Counted from the stretch's first letter, positions 8,837 to 18,038 are shown. The stretch is 64,000 nucleotides of DNA from Methyloversatilis universalis EHg5 (GCF_000378945.1 NZ_KB900539.1:2995234-3059233), one strand, 5' to 3'. Program-made: numbers and translations. The notes: a model not told the origin generated them from the letters alone.

Positions 8837-11233
8837 TCAGAACTCTTCCCACTCTTCTTCGGCCAAGGCCGCTGCTGCGCCCGGCACGACACGCTTGACC
8901 TTGCCCAGCGCGCCGCCCCGCGAACGCGGCAGCACCGGCTCGCTGTTCGCCGCCTCGCGCACCACCGCACGCTCATAGCCCGACGACATGCCGCCCGACC
9001 CGTCCAGCTTGAACTGGCCCACCGCCCTCATCAGCGACCTCGCCTGCTCTTCCAGACTTTCCGCCGCCGCCGCCGCCTGTTCCACCAGCGCCGCGTTCTG
9101 CTGCGTAACCCCGTCCATCTGGCTCACCGCCTGCGTCACCTGCGCAATGCCCGATGCCTGCTCCTGGCTCGCCGAGGCAATGTCGGTCACCAGACCGGTC
9201 ACCTGACGGAAGCTGTCCACCACCCGCTCCATCGTGTCGCCCGCTTCCGCGACCAGCTTCGCGCCGTCATCCACCCGCTCCACCGACGCCGCGATCAGAC
9301 CCTTGATCTCCTTCGCCGCCTGCGCGCTGCGCTGTGCAAGGTTCCTCACTTCGCTCGCAACCACCGCGAAGCCCCGGCCCTGCTCACCCGCACGCGCCGC
9401 TTCCACCGCCGCGTTCAGCGCAAGGATGTTCGTCTGGAACGCGATCGAATCGATCACCCCGATGATGTCCGCGATCTTCTTGCTCGAGTCCTGGATGTCC
9501 GACATCGTCAGCACCACCCGCTTCACCGTCTCCGCTCCGCGCATCACCGCCTCGTTGCTCTGGTGACCCAGCTGGTTCGCCTTCTGTGCGCTGTCCGCGT
9601 TCTGCTTCACCGTCGCATTCAGCTCTTCCATCGAACTGGCGGTTTCCTGCAGCGAACTGGCCTGCTCTTCGGTACGCGAACTGAGGTCGCTGTTGCCGGC
9701 CGAGATTTCGCGGGCCGCCACGTTGATGGCTTCGGTCGATTCCTTGATCCGGCCCACCACTTCGCGCAGGCGGTCCACCGTGGAGTTGGTGTCGTCCTTG
9801 AGCTGGGCGAAGGTGCCCTGGTACTCGCCGTCGATCTTGCGGTTCAGGTCGCCGCTGGCCATCGCGTTGAGCACCGACGCCAGATCGCCGAGGCTGCCCG
9901 ACACCTGTTCCACCAGGTCATTCAGCCCTTCCGCCAGCTGGCGGAAGAAACCCTGCTTGTTCTCGACCGACAGTCGACGCGTGAAATCACCGGCACCGGC
10001 CGCGGTGACCAGGCCGGTTACCTCCTGCTCGATGGCCACCTCGTCGGTACGGTCTTTCCATTCGCCCACTGTGCCGACACGCTCGCCGGCGTCATTCACG
10101 ATGGGGGTCAGCGACAGTTCGAACGCATGGTCGCCGATGGCCAGTTCGCTGCGCTGTATCGGGCCGTCCGACCAGCTGCGGCGCACGAACTGCGGATTGG
10201 TGCAGAGCGCATTCACATTGCTGCCGATGAAACGGTCAAGCGAGAAGTTCGGAGCGCCCGTCCGTATTTCGCCTTCCACCCGTCCCAGCGTGCGCATCAT
10301 GGCGCGGTTCGCGTACAGCACATTGCCGCTGTTGTCGGCAATACGCACATTGGTGGTGACGCAGTCGAGCGCGCTGCGGGCGCGCAGATTTTCCTCGGCC
10401 ACCACGCGATCGCGTTCCGCACGTGTCTTCAGATCGCCCCGCATCTTGTCGAGCAGTCGCATGAGCTGCCCGACCTCGTCCTGCACGCCAGCGTCGATGG
10501 CACGATCGAACATGCCGGTCGAAATGGCTTCCGCATGCTGACCGGCCAGGCGCAGGCGGCTGGCGATGCTGCGCCCCAGATTGAGGCCGATGAAGCCGAT
10601 TACGGCGGTGATCGCCAGCGCGATCATCGCCACGAAGCCGACTTCCTTCAGGATGAGTGCATTCACGTCATCCACATAGATGCCCGAACCGACCACCCAG
10701 CCCCAGGGCTCGAACTGCCTGACATAGGACACCTTGGGCACCGGTGCATCGGCACCCGGGCGCGGCCACTTGTAGTCGACAAAGCCCGCACCTTCGCTCT
10801 TGGCCACCCGCACGAACTCGACGAACAGCGCCTTGCCGTCCGGGTCCCGGGTACCGCTGAGATCTTTCCCTTCCAGTTCGGGCTTGGTCGGATGCATGAC
10901 CATGCGCGGGCCGAAATCGTTGATCCAGAAATAGTCCTGGCCGTTGTAGCGCAGCGTGCGCAGGGTTTCCATCGCCTGCCTGCGCGCCTCATCCTCGCTC
11001 AACTCTCCTGACCGGGCGCGCTTGTGAAAGGCATCCACCACGCCCCAGGCGGACTCCACTGCAAAGCGGGCGGCGCTCTTGCGGTCTTCCAGCATGTTGG
11101 AACGCATGCCGAACAGCAGGATGGTGGCCAGCAGGACGATACCGACCATCGAGGCTGCCACGATGACCAGCAGCCGCTGCTGCACGGTCAGACCGCGCGG
11201 GGACGCGATATTCGACGAAGTGATTGAAGTCAT
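8837..11233 (-). CDS. Methyl-accepting chemotaxis protein with sCache_2 ligand domain
   Basis: 798 aa. TM1 (about 19-45) is followed by a periplasmic single Cache domain (about 46-200) with the typical NGQDYFWINDFGPRMVMHP and WGWVVGSGIYVDDV segments. TM2 (about 207-230), HAMP, a PAS-like segment (NVRIADNSGNVLYANRAMMR), a second HAMP-like part, the signalling hairpin and a terminal EWEEF peptide follow. sCache_2 domains often bind small organic acids; the ligand here is unknown. The gene starts 16 bases after cheW, so it belongs to the cheW operon. Its 3' part is nearly identical to the adjacent Aer-like gene. Confidence 0.93.
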   Translation of the reverse strand: MTSITSSNIASPRGLTVQQRLLVIVAASMVGIVLLATILLFGMRSNMLEDRKSAARFAVESAWGVVDAFHKRARSGELSEDEARRQAMETLRTLRYNGQDYFWINDFGPRMVMHPTKPELEGKDLSGTRDPDGKALFVEFVRVAKSEGAGFVDYKWPRPGADAPVPKVSYVRQFEPWGWVVGSGIYVDDVNALILKEVGFVAMIALAITAVIGFIGLNLGRSIASRLRLAGQHAEAISTGMFDRAIDAGVQDEVGQLMRLLDKMRGDLKTRAERDRVVAEENLRARSALDCVTTNVRIADNSGNVLYANRAMMRTLGRVEGEIRTGAPNFSLDRFIGSNVNALCTNPQFVRRSWSDGPIQRSELAIGDHAFELSLTPIVNDAGERVGTVGEWKDRTDEVAIEQEVTGLVTAAGAGDFTRRLSVENKQGFFRQLAEGLNDLVEQVSGSLGDLASVLNAMASGDLNRKIDGEYQGTFAQLKDDTNSTVDRLREVVGRIKESTEAINVAAREISAGNSDLSSRTEEQASSLQETASSMEELNATVKQNADSAQKANQLGHQSNEAVMRGAETVKRVVLTMSDIQDSSKKIADIIGVIDSIAFQTNILALNAAVEAARAGEQGRGFAVVASEVRNLAQRSAQAAKEIKGLIAASVERVDDGAKLVAEAGDTMERVVDSFRQVTGLVTDIASASQEQASGIAQVTQAVSQMDGVTQQNAALVEQAAAAAESLEEQARSLMRAVGQFKLDGSGGMSSGYERAVVREAANSEPVLPRSRGGALGKVKRVVPGAAAALAEEEWEEF

Positions 11234-11249
11234 TCTCGGGGACTTTCAG

Positions 11250-11759
11250 TCAGTGCACCGGGTCGTCGACCAACGCCATGTCGGGCGACAGCATGAGTTT
11301 CTCGATATCGACGACGATGAGCATGCGTGCGTCAATCGAACCGAGGCCGTGGATGTAGCGGGTATCGAGCGCGGACGAAAAATCCGGTGCAGGCAGGATC
11401 TGGGCCGACCCGAGCGCCAGCACGTCGGACACCGAATCGACCACCATGCCGACCACGCGCCCGCCCACATTGAGGATGATGGTGACGGTGAAGGGCGTGT
11501 ATTCGACGACGCCCACACCGAACTTGATGCGCAGATCGACGATGGGAACGATGGTGCCGCGCAGGTTGATCACGCCCTTGATGAAGGGCGGCGCATGAGC
11601 GATGCCGGTCACCGCGTCATAGCCGCGGATTTCCTGCACCTTGAGGATATCGATCGCGTACTCCTCCTCACCCAGCGTGAAGGTGAGGTACTCCTGGGCA
11701 TAGCCGCCCTCTGCCGCCCCGTCGGGCCGGTGAGTCGCCACCTGCGCCGCATGAACCAT
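11250..11759 (-). CDS. cheW: Chemotaxis adaptor protein CheW
   Basis: 169 aa from the ATG at 11757-11759 preceded by GAGGGAG. A single CheW domain is recognisable from [34 protein letters not shown] and [15 protein letters not shown]. It bridges MCP signalling tips to CheA. It follows cheA after a 186-base gap that carries its own sigma-28-type promoter (11791-11818) and leads into the two large MCP genes. Confidence 0.95.
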   Translation of the reverse strand: MVHAAQVATHRPDGAAEGGYAQEYLTFTLGEEEYAIDILKVQEIRGYDAVTGIAHAPPFIKGVINLRGTIVPIVDLRIKFGVGVVEYTPFTVTIILNVGGRVVGMVVDSVSDVLALGSAQILPAPDFSSALDTRYIHGLGSIDARMLIVVDIEKLMLSPDMALVDDPVH

Positions 11760-11790
11760 TGTGAGCTCCCTCGCTTCCGATACCACGGAA

Positions 11791-11818
11791 GTAACGGCAG
11801 AAGGGGCACGCGCCTTGA
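11791..11818 (-). promoter_or_regulatory. Sigma-28 (FliA)-type promoter for cheW and the following MCP genes
   Basis: Minus strand: TCAAGGCG (11811-11818), 12 bases, GCCGTTAC (11791-11798). The -10 octamer is identical to that of motA; the spacer is one base longer. It lies about 32 bases upstream of the cheW ATG. Confidence 0.55.
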
Positions 11819-11945
11819 GGCTGGGAAGCCCCCATTTTTCGCGTTACCTCCGGCGGCCGGTCATGCTCCCGCCCGGAGACCCGCCTCGCGACAGCGAGCC
11901 GGGCATACCGCACATGACAGGGCAACAAAGGGGGGGAATGAGGGC

Positions 11946-14237
11946 TCAGGCCGCCGCGGCAAAAGTGCCGCGGGCCGACGCGACCAGCGCCGGCACATCG
12001 AGGATGAGGCCGACGTGACCGTCGCCCATGATGGTGGCGCCGGAAATGCCCACCACCTTGCGGTAGTTGGCCTCCAGGCTCTTGATCACGACCTGGTGCT
12101 GACCGACCAGTTCGTCAACGAACAGCGCAATCTTGTCGCCATCGGACTCCAGCACCACCAGGATGCCGCGTTCAAGATCGCAGGTACCGTCGCGCAGGCC
12201 CAGCGCATCTTTCAGCGTCAGGATGTTCAGATACTCGTTGCGCACCTGCACCAGCCGCGGCTGGCCAGCCACGCTCTTGATCATCGCTGAGGTCGGCTGC
12301 AGCGACTCGACCACGTAGTTCAGCGGCACGATATAGGTTTCCGCCCCGACCGCGACCGACATGCCGTCCAGAATGGCCAGGGTCAGCGGCAGGCGCACCG
12401 TCATGCGGGTGCCGACGCCGGTCATCGATTCGATGTCCACCCGGCCGCCCATGGCGGTGATGTTCTTTTTCACCACGTCCATGCCCACGCCGCGGCCGGA
12501 CACTTCGGTGATCTGGTCTGCGGTGGAAAAGCCGGCTTCGAAAATGAGCGCCCACACGTCGGAATCGCTCATCGCGTCGCTGACCGCCAGACCGCGCTCG
12601 CGCGCCTTCGACAGGATGCGCTCGCGATTCAGTCCGGCGCCGTCGTCGCCCACCTCGATCACGATGTTGCCGCTCTGATGCGAGGCCTTCAGCGTAATCG
12701 TGCCTTCGCGCGGCTTGCCGCGTGCCTCACGCACATCAGGCGTTTCAATGCCGTGATCAAGACTGTTGCGGACCAGATGGGTCAGCGGATCGGCGATGCG
12801 CTCGATCAGCCCCTTGTCCAGTTCGGTCGATTCACCGGTGGTCACCAGCCTGACCTGCTTGCCCAGCTTCTGCGACAGGTCGCGCACCACGCGCGGGAAG
12901 CGCGAGAACACGGTGGACATCGGCAGCATGCGGATGGACATGACCGATTCCTGCAGGTCGCGCGTATTGCGCTCCAGCTGCTGCACGCCATTCATCAGCC
13001 GCTCGAACTCGACCGGATTCAGTTTCGATGCAGCCGAGGCAAGCATGGCCTGGGTGATCACCAGTTCGCCGACCAGATTGATGATCTGGTCCACCTTGTC
13101 CACACCGACACGGATCGAGGTATCACCGCCACTGCCGGCCTTCGCGGCACGCGCCGCAACAGCCTTGGGCGCCTCGACCGGCTTTGCAGCGGCAGCGGGT
13201 GCCGGCTCCGCCGGCACCACATTGACCGGCGCCTGCACCGGCATGATCTCCGCGTGCGACACCGGCAGCGGCTCGAAGAAACCGTAGCTGCCGTCGGTCG
13301 TCGCACTGGCCTGAAGCGCCGGCGCGAGATCGGGCACACCCGGCGCATGGTCGAAGAAGCCGAAACTGTCGTCTTCCGTCGCCTGTGCGGGCGGCACCGG
13401 CGCGACCGGATCGGTGAAGAAACCGTAACTGCCATCGGCCACCGATTCTGCAGCGGCATCGGCTGCGAAAAGCCCCCAAGCTCCGTCCGCCGGCTCACCG
13501 GCCGTCGCCGGCGCAGCATCCTCAGCGAACAGACCCCAAGCAGCGTCATCCGCAGCGGCCGGTACGGCCTCATCGCCCTCGGCATAGCTGCCCGGATAGG
13601 CGATGAACTCCACGATGTCACGCACAGCCGCCGTGTCGACTGCACCACCGAGCACGCACTGCAAGCGGCCGGCCGCGTCCATCGATACATCGACCACCGT
13701 GGCGCCCAGCGTCTCCAGCTCGGCGCTCATGTTCTCGATCACGCCTGCCGCGTCGGCACAGGCCGGCGGCAGTGCAAAACTGAAACGGAAGGACTCCGGC
13801 AATGCGCGCTCAGGCAGCGGCTGCGCCTGGGCATCCGCCGCAACGGCATCGTTGCCGTACAGGCGCTGCAGCGCGGCACACACCTCGGCCACGCGCGCCA
13901 TGTCGGCGGTGCCCTCACCACGATGTGCGGCCACCAGATCGCGCAGCAGGTCACCCGCTTCCAGCGAGGCATCGACCATGGCGGTGGTCATCACCACCTC
14001 GTGCTTGCGCACGAGGTCGAGCAGGGTTTCCAGTTCGTGGGTGACCTGGGCAAGATCCTGAAAGCCGAAGGTGCCGGCACTGCCCTTGATCGAGTGGGCG
14101 GCGCGGAAGATGGCATTCATCTCCTCGTCATCGATGCTGTCCAGATCGATGTCGAGCAGCATCTGCTCCATATTGGCCAGATGTTCCGCGGCTTCCTCGA
14201 AGAACACCTGATAGAACTGGCTCATGTCCACGGTCAT
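11946..14237 (-). CDS. cheA: Chemotaxis sensor histidine kinase CheA
   Basis: 763 aa. P1 phosphotransfer domain with H48 (AIFRAAHSIKGSAGTFGF). A long acidic/Ala-rich region (about 130-370) contains five spaced aromatic motifs: WGLF (234, 254), YGFF (271, 318) and FGFF (292). P3 dimerisation, then the P4 kinase domain with N box (VRNSLDHGIETP), G1 (VGDDGAGLNRERI) and G2 (SGRGVGMDVVKKNI). A C-terminal P5 CheW-like domain follows (AETYIVPLNYVVESLQ). It autophosphorylates under MCP-CheW control and passes phosphate to CheY and CheB. GGGAGA precedes the ATG. It lies between cheY and cheW on the same strand. Confidence 0.96.
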   Translation of the reverse strand: MTVDMSQFYQVFFEEAAEHLANMEQMLLDIDLDSIDDEEMNAIFRAAHSIKGSAGTFGFQDLAQVTHELETLLDLVRKHEVVMTTAMVDASLEAGDLLRDLVAAHRGEGTADMARVAEVCAALQRLYGNDAVAADAQAQPLPERALPESFRFSFALPPACADAAGVIENMSAELETLGATVVDVSMDAAGRLQCVLGGAVDTAAVRDIVEFIAYPGSYAEGDEAVPAAADDAAWGLFAEDAAPATAGEPADGAWGLFAADAAAESVADGSYGFFTDPVAPVPPAQATEDDSFGFFDHAPGVPDLAPALQASATTDGSYGFFEPLPVSHAEIMPVQAPVNVVPAEPAPAAAAKPVEAPKAVAARAAKAGSGGDTSIRVGVDKVDQIINLVGELVITQAMLASAASKLNPVEFERLMNGVQQLERNTRDLQESVMSIRMLPMSTVFSRFPRVVRDLSQKLGKQVRLVTTGESTELDKGLIERIADPLTHLVRNSLDHGIETPDVREARGKPREGTITLKASHQSGNIVIEVGDDGAGLNRERILSKARERGLAVSDAMSDSDVWALIFEAGFSTADQITEVSGRGVGMDVVKKNITAMGGRVDIESMTGVGTRMTVRLPLTLAILDGMSVAVGAETYIVPLNYVVESLQPTSAMIKSVAGQPRLVQVRNEYLNILTLKDALGLRDGTCDLERGILVVLESDGDKIALFVDELVGQHQVVIKSLEANYRKVVGISGATIMGDGHVGLILDVPALVASARGTFAAAA

Positions 14238-14268
14238 GGACGGTCTCCCGGCGGCAGGTGTGGGGTGC

Positions 14269-14634
14269 TCAGCCGATGACCTTCTTCACCACCTCGACCA
14301 GCTTCTGCGGGTCGAAGGGTTTGACCAGCCAGCCGGTCGCGCCGGCAGCGCGGCCCTGTGCCTTCATCGCGTCGGACGACTCGGTGGTGAGCATCAGGAT
14401 GGGCGTGGTCTTGTACTGCGCCATCGCGCGCAGATTGCGGATCAGCGTGAGGCCGTCCATGCGCGGCATGTTCTGGTCGGTCAGCACCAGATTGACCGAC
14501 TTGGATTTGGCCTTGTCCAGCCCATCCTGGCCGTCCACCGCCTCGATCACCTCGTAGCCCGAGCTTTTCAGCGTGAATGCCACCATCTGACGGATCGACG
14601 CGGAATCGTCGATCGCAAGCACGGTCTTTGCCAT
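14269..14634 (-). CDS. cheY: Chemotaxis response regulator CheY
   Basis: 121 aa, a single receiver domain. The acidic pair is D9/D10, phospho-acceptor D53 (LVLTDQNMPRMDG), T83/T84 and K105 (WLVKPFDP). Phospho-CheY binds the flagellar switch. AAGGAG precedes the ATG and directly follows the stop codon of the CheZ-like gene (12-base gap), suggesting coupled translation of the regulator and its presumed phosphatase. Confidence 0.95.
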   Translation of the reverse strand: MAKTVLAIDDSASIRQMVAFTLKSSGYEVIEAVDGQDGLDKAKSKSVNLVLTDQNMPRMDGLTLIRNLRAMAQYKTTPILMLTTESSDAMKAQGRAAGATGWLVKPFDPQKLVEVVKKVIG

Positions 14635-14646
14635 GGTCCAGCTCCT

Positions 14647-15828
14647 TCAGAACAGTTCTATTTCACCTTCCTGGTAAGCCTGCTGGGCCACCGGGTTGGT
14701 GCTATCTACGACAGTCAGTTGCGCCAGCGCGTCGCCGACACGCCGGGTCAGTTCAGGCGACGCCTGCCCCTGTGCGGCCGCCTGGCTCAGCGCACGCACG
14801 GTGATCATGACGCCGTCGATCGAATCGATGCGCTTCTGTACATGACCGAGCAGCTGCGAGGTCATGTCCTGGAACTGCAGCGAGGTGACTGCATTGGCCA
14901 CCGCCACATCCACCCGCTCGACCGAGGCGCCCAGTTCGACGATGGACTGCTGGCGCCGCTGGTGCAGCATCTCCAGTCCGCGCACGACGGTCTCGACCCG
15001 CGTCTTCGATTCAAGTGCGAAAGTCATGTCCTGGCCGGCCATTTTCGCCAGCGCCTCTTCGGTATGGCGCACATTGACCTGCACGCGATCGACCAGGGTG
15101 ACGATCTGCTGGCTGAATTCATTGGTGCGCGAGGACAGGTCGCGCACCTCGTCGGCCACCACGGCAAAGCCGCGGCCGGCTTCGCCAGCGCGGGCCGCCT
15201 CGATCGCGGCATTCAGCGCAAGCAGATTGGTCTGTTTGGAAATTCCGCCGATCTCGCTCAGCAGCGCGCGCACCCGTTCGGTCTCGCGGGCAATACCTTC
15301 GGTCAGTTCGACCAGTTCCATGCCCAGCTTGCTGTTGTGGACCACGCTATCGACCACGCGCTGCATGGTGCCCGACGTTTCCTCGACGAAGGTCTCGAAA
15401 TCGAACTGCTCGCTGCCGTCGCCACCGGTGAGCGCCAGAGCGGTTTCGCGCTGACTGGTGGTTTCGCCGTGCATCTTGTGAAAACTCAGGGTCAGCCCCT
15501 CGATCGCCTCGCGCAGAAGCTGCTGAACCCGCCTCAGTTCCTCGTTCATGTGGTCGCACTGTGCATGCACCGAGTCAGAGGAACCGGCAACCAGCTGATG
15601 CGAGCCATCCGGTTCAGGTGCCTGGACATCGACCTCGCCAGCGTTGCGCTTGCCCGTCCGTACGCACAGCAGCAGCGCCGCGCTCCATACAAGGGCGCAG
15701 ACAAGACCGGCTGCCAGCAAGGGCCACAGCGCACCGGGCGCCAACCCGGCAATAACCCCGACGCTCAGGACGGACCCGGTCCAGGCGACGATCAGGGCGA
15801 GCGTTCTATCTTTCATGGCAACAGGCAT
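14647..15828 (-). CDS. Membrane MCP-like protein with CheZ-type phosphatase motif
   Basis: 393 aa (an alternative start at Met5, 15816, is possible). Two adjacent hydrophobic helices (about 9-30 and 34-56) have no periplasmic domain. A coiled-coil MCP signalling core follows ([36 protein letters not shown]), then [20 protein letters not shown] at 315-334. That segment matches the CheZ active helix (QDFQDLTGQ in E. coli) and keeps the DxxxQ pair as D321 and Q325. A linker and the end EIELF follow, where CheZ carries its CheY-binding tail. Position next to cheY is the same as cheZ in enterics. Seen: the motifs; inferred: CheY-P phosphatase activity at the receptor array. No separate cheZ is present in the window. 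Confidence 0.8.
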   Translation of the reverse strand: MPVAMKDRTLALIVAWTGSVLSVGVIAGLAPGALWPLLAAGLVCALVWSAALLLCVRTGKRNAGEVDVQAPEPDGSHQLVAGSSDSVHAQCDHMNEELRRVQQLLREAIEGLTLSFHKMHGETTSQRETALALTGGDGSEQFDFETFVEETSGTMQRVVDSVVHNSKLGMELVELTEGIARETERVRALLSEIGGISKQTNLLALNAAIEAARAGEAGRGFAVVADEVRDLSSRTNEFSQQIVTLVDRVQVNVRHTEEALAKMAGQDMTFALESKTRVETVVRGLEMLHQRRQQSIVELGASVERVDVAVANAVTSLQFQDMTSQLLGHVQKRIDSIDGVMITVRALSQAAAQGQASPELTRRVGDALAQLTVVDSTNPVAQQAYQEGEIELF

Positions 15829-15860
15829 CCGAGGGAAAGGGTCCGGGCAGACTGTTCTCT

Positions 15861-15887
15861 TTTACGGCATCAGACGGCCGGACTTGA
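15861..15887 (-). promoter_or_regulatory. Sigma-28 (FliA)-type promoter for the CheZ-like gene, cheY and cheA
   Basis: Minus strand: TCAAGTCC (15880-15887), 11 bases, GCCGTAAA (15861-15868), about 33 bases upstream of the start codon and just after the motB stop. Confidence 0.65.
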
Positions 15888-15899
15888 CCGGATCAGAGG

Positions 15900-16847
15900 T
15901 CATTGCCTGGCGCTGGCGCCGACGGCAGCCGCAACATCCTCTGCATTGACCGACCGGCCATCGGACAGCATGGCCTGTTCGGTTTCCCGGTTCAGCACGA
16001 CGATGCTGATCCGGCGGTTGATCGGGTTGTACGGATCGTCCTTGTCAAAAGGCACGATGGACGCCATGCCCACCACGCGCAGCACCTTGTCCGGATCCAT
16101 GCCGCCGTAGATCAGTTCGCGACGCGAGGCATTGGCGCGGTTGGCGGACAGCTCCCAGTTCGAGAAACCGCCCAGCCCGCCAGCGAACGGTGTCGCGTCG
16201 GTATGGCCGGACAGGAAGACGCGGTTGTCCACCTGGTTCAGGATGACCCCGATCTCGCGCAGAATCTTCTGCGTATAGGGCTGCAACCGGTCGCTGGCCG
16301 AGGTGAACATCGGACGGTTCTGTTCATCGACGATCTGGATGCGCAGGCCCTCGGCGGTCACGTCCAGCATGAGCTGATTGCGGAAAGGTCGCAGATCCGG
16401 ATTGGCTTCGATGCGCGCTTCGATCTGGCTCTTCAGTTCGACCAGCTTGGCCCGCTCCTGCCGCTGCTGCTCGCGCTTGGCCTCCTCGGCCTTCTGGTCC
16501 TCGCTGCTGGCGCTCAGATTGATCGAACGCTGCTTCGTCTCGACCGAACCGTACTTGACCTGGCCGGTCTGACGGGTCAGATCGCGGCCACCACCCTGGA
16601 TCACGCTGGAGCTGTCGCCCGAACCCGAGCCGCCCTGCTGGGCCACCTTGAGCGGGTTCTCGAAGAACTCCGCGATACCCTGCAGATCGCCCTGGGCGGT
16701 CGAGCCGAGCAGCCACATCAGCAGGAAGAAGGCCATCATCGCGGTCACGAAGTCGGCGTAGGCGATCTTCCACGCACCGCCGTGCGCGCCGCCGCCGCCC
16801 TTCTTGATCTTCTTGACGATGATTGGCTGCTGGGTATCGTCGGACAT
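15900..16847 (-). CDS. motB: Flagellar motor stator protein MotB
   Basis: 315 aa. A basic N-terminus rich in Lys and Gly leads to a single TM helix with the proton-carrying D32 (AYADFVTAMMAFFLLMWLL). A Gln/Glu-rich linker and a C-terminal OmpA-like peptidoglycan-binding domain follow (VFLSGHTDATPF; NWELSANRANASRRELI; NRRISIVVL). With MotA it forms the proton-driven stator. It lies 50 bases downstream of motA in the same operon. Confidence 0.96.
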   Translation of the reverse strand: MSDDTQQPIIVKKIKKGGGGAHGGAWKIAYADFVTAMMAFFLLMWLLGSTAQGDLQGIAEFFENPLKVAQQGGSGSGDSSSVIQGGGRDLTRQTGQVKYGSVETKQRSINLSASSEDQKAEEAKREQQRQERAKLVELKSQIEARIEANPDLRPFRNQLMLDVTAEGLRIQIVDEQNRPMFTSASDRLQPYTQKILREIGVILNQVDNRVFLSGHTDATPFAGGLGGFSNWELSANRANASRRELIYGGMDPDKVLRVVGMASIVPFDKDDPYNPINRRISIVVLNRETEQAMLSDGRSVNAEDVAAAVGASARQ

Positions 16848-16897
16848 GATTCTTCAGTTGCCGGATGCCTGTGTCAGTGTCTGCGCGATGAGCGCGA

Positions 16898-17755
16898 TCA
16901 CTTGCCCTTGCGGTTCTTCACTTCCTCTTCCAGCTCCTTGAAGCTGGGGCGGTCCGGCGAGTACAGCACCTTGCGGCCGAACTCGATCGCCACCTGAGGG
17001 GCATAGCCGTTCATGCTGGCCAGCAGCACGACCTTCATGCATTCGTAGATCTTGCCGCCCTCTTCCATCTTCTGTTCGAGCTGGGAGGCGATCGGCGCCA
17101 CGAAACCATAGGACAGAAGAATACCGAGGAAAGTACCGACCAGCGCACCGCCGATCATCTTGCCGAGCACCGCCGGCGGCTGACCGACCGAGCCCATCAC
17201 GTTCACCACGCCCATCACCGCCACCACGATACCGAAGGCCGGCACGCCGTCGGCCATCTTGGACACGCAGTGCACCGCCACATGCTGTTCCGAATGGTGG
17301 GTTTCGATCTCGGCGTCCATCAGGTCGGCGATCTCGAAGGCGTTCAGGTTGCCGCCCACCATCATGCGCAGGTAATCAGTCAGGAAATCGACCGCATGAT
17401 GATCAGCGAGGAAATTCGGGTACTTGGAAAAGATCGGGCTGGCTTCCGGGTTCTCGACGTCGGCTTCAATCGACATCAGGCCTTCCTTGCGCACCTTGGC
17501 CAGAATTTCGTACAGCATGGCCAGCACATCCATGTAGAAGGCCTTGTTGTAGCCGGACCCCTTGAACACCGAAGGCAGCGCAGCCACCGTGGCCTTGATC
17601 GCCGGCATGCCGTTGCCGGCGACGAAACCGCCCAGCATCAGACCGAAGATCGCGACGTATTCGGTCGGCACCCAGAGCGCCGCCAGACTGCCGTGGATGG
17701 CATAGGTGCCCACCGAAGCAGCGAGAATGATCACGTAGCCGATGATCAGAAACAT
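16898..17755 (-). CDS. motA: Flagellar motor stator protein MotA
   Basis: 285 aa from the ATG at 17753-17755 with AGGAAAA upstream; a longer frame exists but lacks a ribosome site. Four TM helices. The cytoplasmic loop carries the charged residues needed for torque (EILAKVRKEGLMSIEADVE) and the conserved prolines (DGVPAFGIVVAVMG; GFVAPIA). It has the long-form MotA length (about 285-295 aa). A very good sigma-28 promoter lies about 130 bases upstream. Confidence 0.96.
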   Translation of the reverse strand: MFLIIGYVIILAASVGTYAIHGSLAALWVPTEYVAIFGLMLGGFVAGNGMPAIKATVAALPSVFKGSGYNKAFYMDVLAMLYEILAKVRKEGLMSIEADVENPEASPIFSKYPNFLADHHAVDFLTDYLRMMVGGNLNAFEIADLMDAEIETHHSEQHVAVHCVSKMADGVPAFGIVVAVMGVVNVMGSVGQPPAVLGKMIGGALVGTFLGILLSYGFVAPIASQLEQKMEEGGKIYECMKVVLLASMNGYAPQVAIEFGRKVLYSPDRPSFKELEEEVKNRKGK

Positions 17756-17881
17756 GGACTTTTCCTGTGTAAGACGGATGTTCCTCTGGCCGGCGGACAG
17801 CATGGTCCGCCCGGACATCAGGTGCTGCGGCCCGGTTTCATTCCGGGGACATCTGCCTGCCGGCACCGCCTGCCTGTTGGT

Positions 17882-17908
17882 GTAACGGCACCACGCAACA
17901 AAACTTGA
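17882..17908 (-). promoter_or_regulatory. Sigma-28 (FliA)-type promoter for motAB
   Basis: Minus strand: TCAAGTTT (17901-17908), 11 bases, GCCGTTAC (17882-17889). This is the best match in the window to the betaproteobacterial FliA pattern and serves here as the reference for the other sites. The 5' UTR is about 120 nt. Confidence 0.78.
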
Positions 17909-17958
17909 CCATCCTGCAACGCAGGAAATGAGCCCCCGGAACAGCTTTCCTGCCGCAC

Positions 17959-17992
17959 AAAAAAAAGCCGCCGCGGGTTGCCCCGCAGCGGC
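17959..17992 (-). terminator. Rho-independent terminator of flhDC
   Basis: On the minus strand, GCCGCTGCGGGG, a short loop, CCCGCGGCGGC (17967-17992) is followed directly by eight T residues (complement of A at 17959-17966). It lies about 45 bases after the flhC stop. A second 8-bp hairpin with a 4-base loop lies at 17996-18015. Confidence 0.85.
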
Positions 17993-18038
17993 GAGCTCCT
18001 TGCTTGCGCAAGGAGGAGGTCAGACAGGAAAACGGGGG

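Noticed and set aside
6671-11011. A plus-strand open frame of 1446 codons across the two MCP genes
   Set aside because: It is antisense to two clear MCP genes with full domain structure. Its apparent internal repeat only reflects the gene-conversion block. High GC makes long antisense frames common.
12678-16110. Plus-strand open frames of 533 and 628 codons over cheA, cheY and the CheZ-like gene
   Set aside because: Antisense to genes with complete catalytic motifs; no family resemblance.
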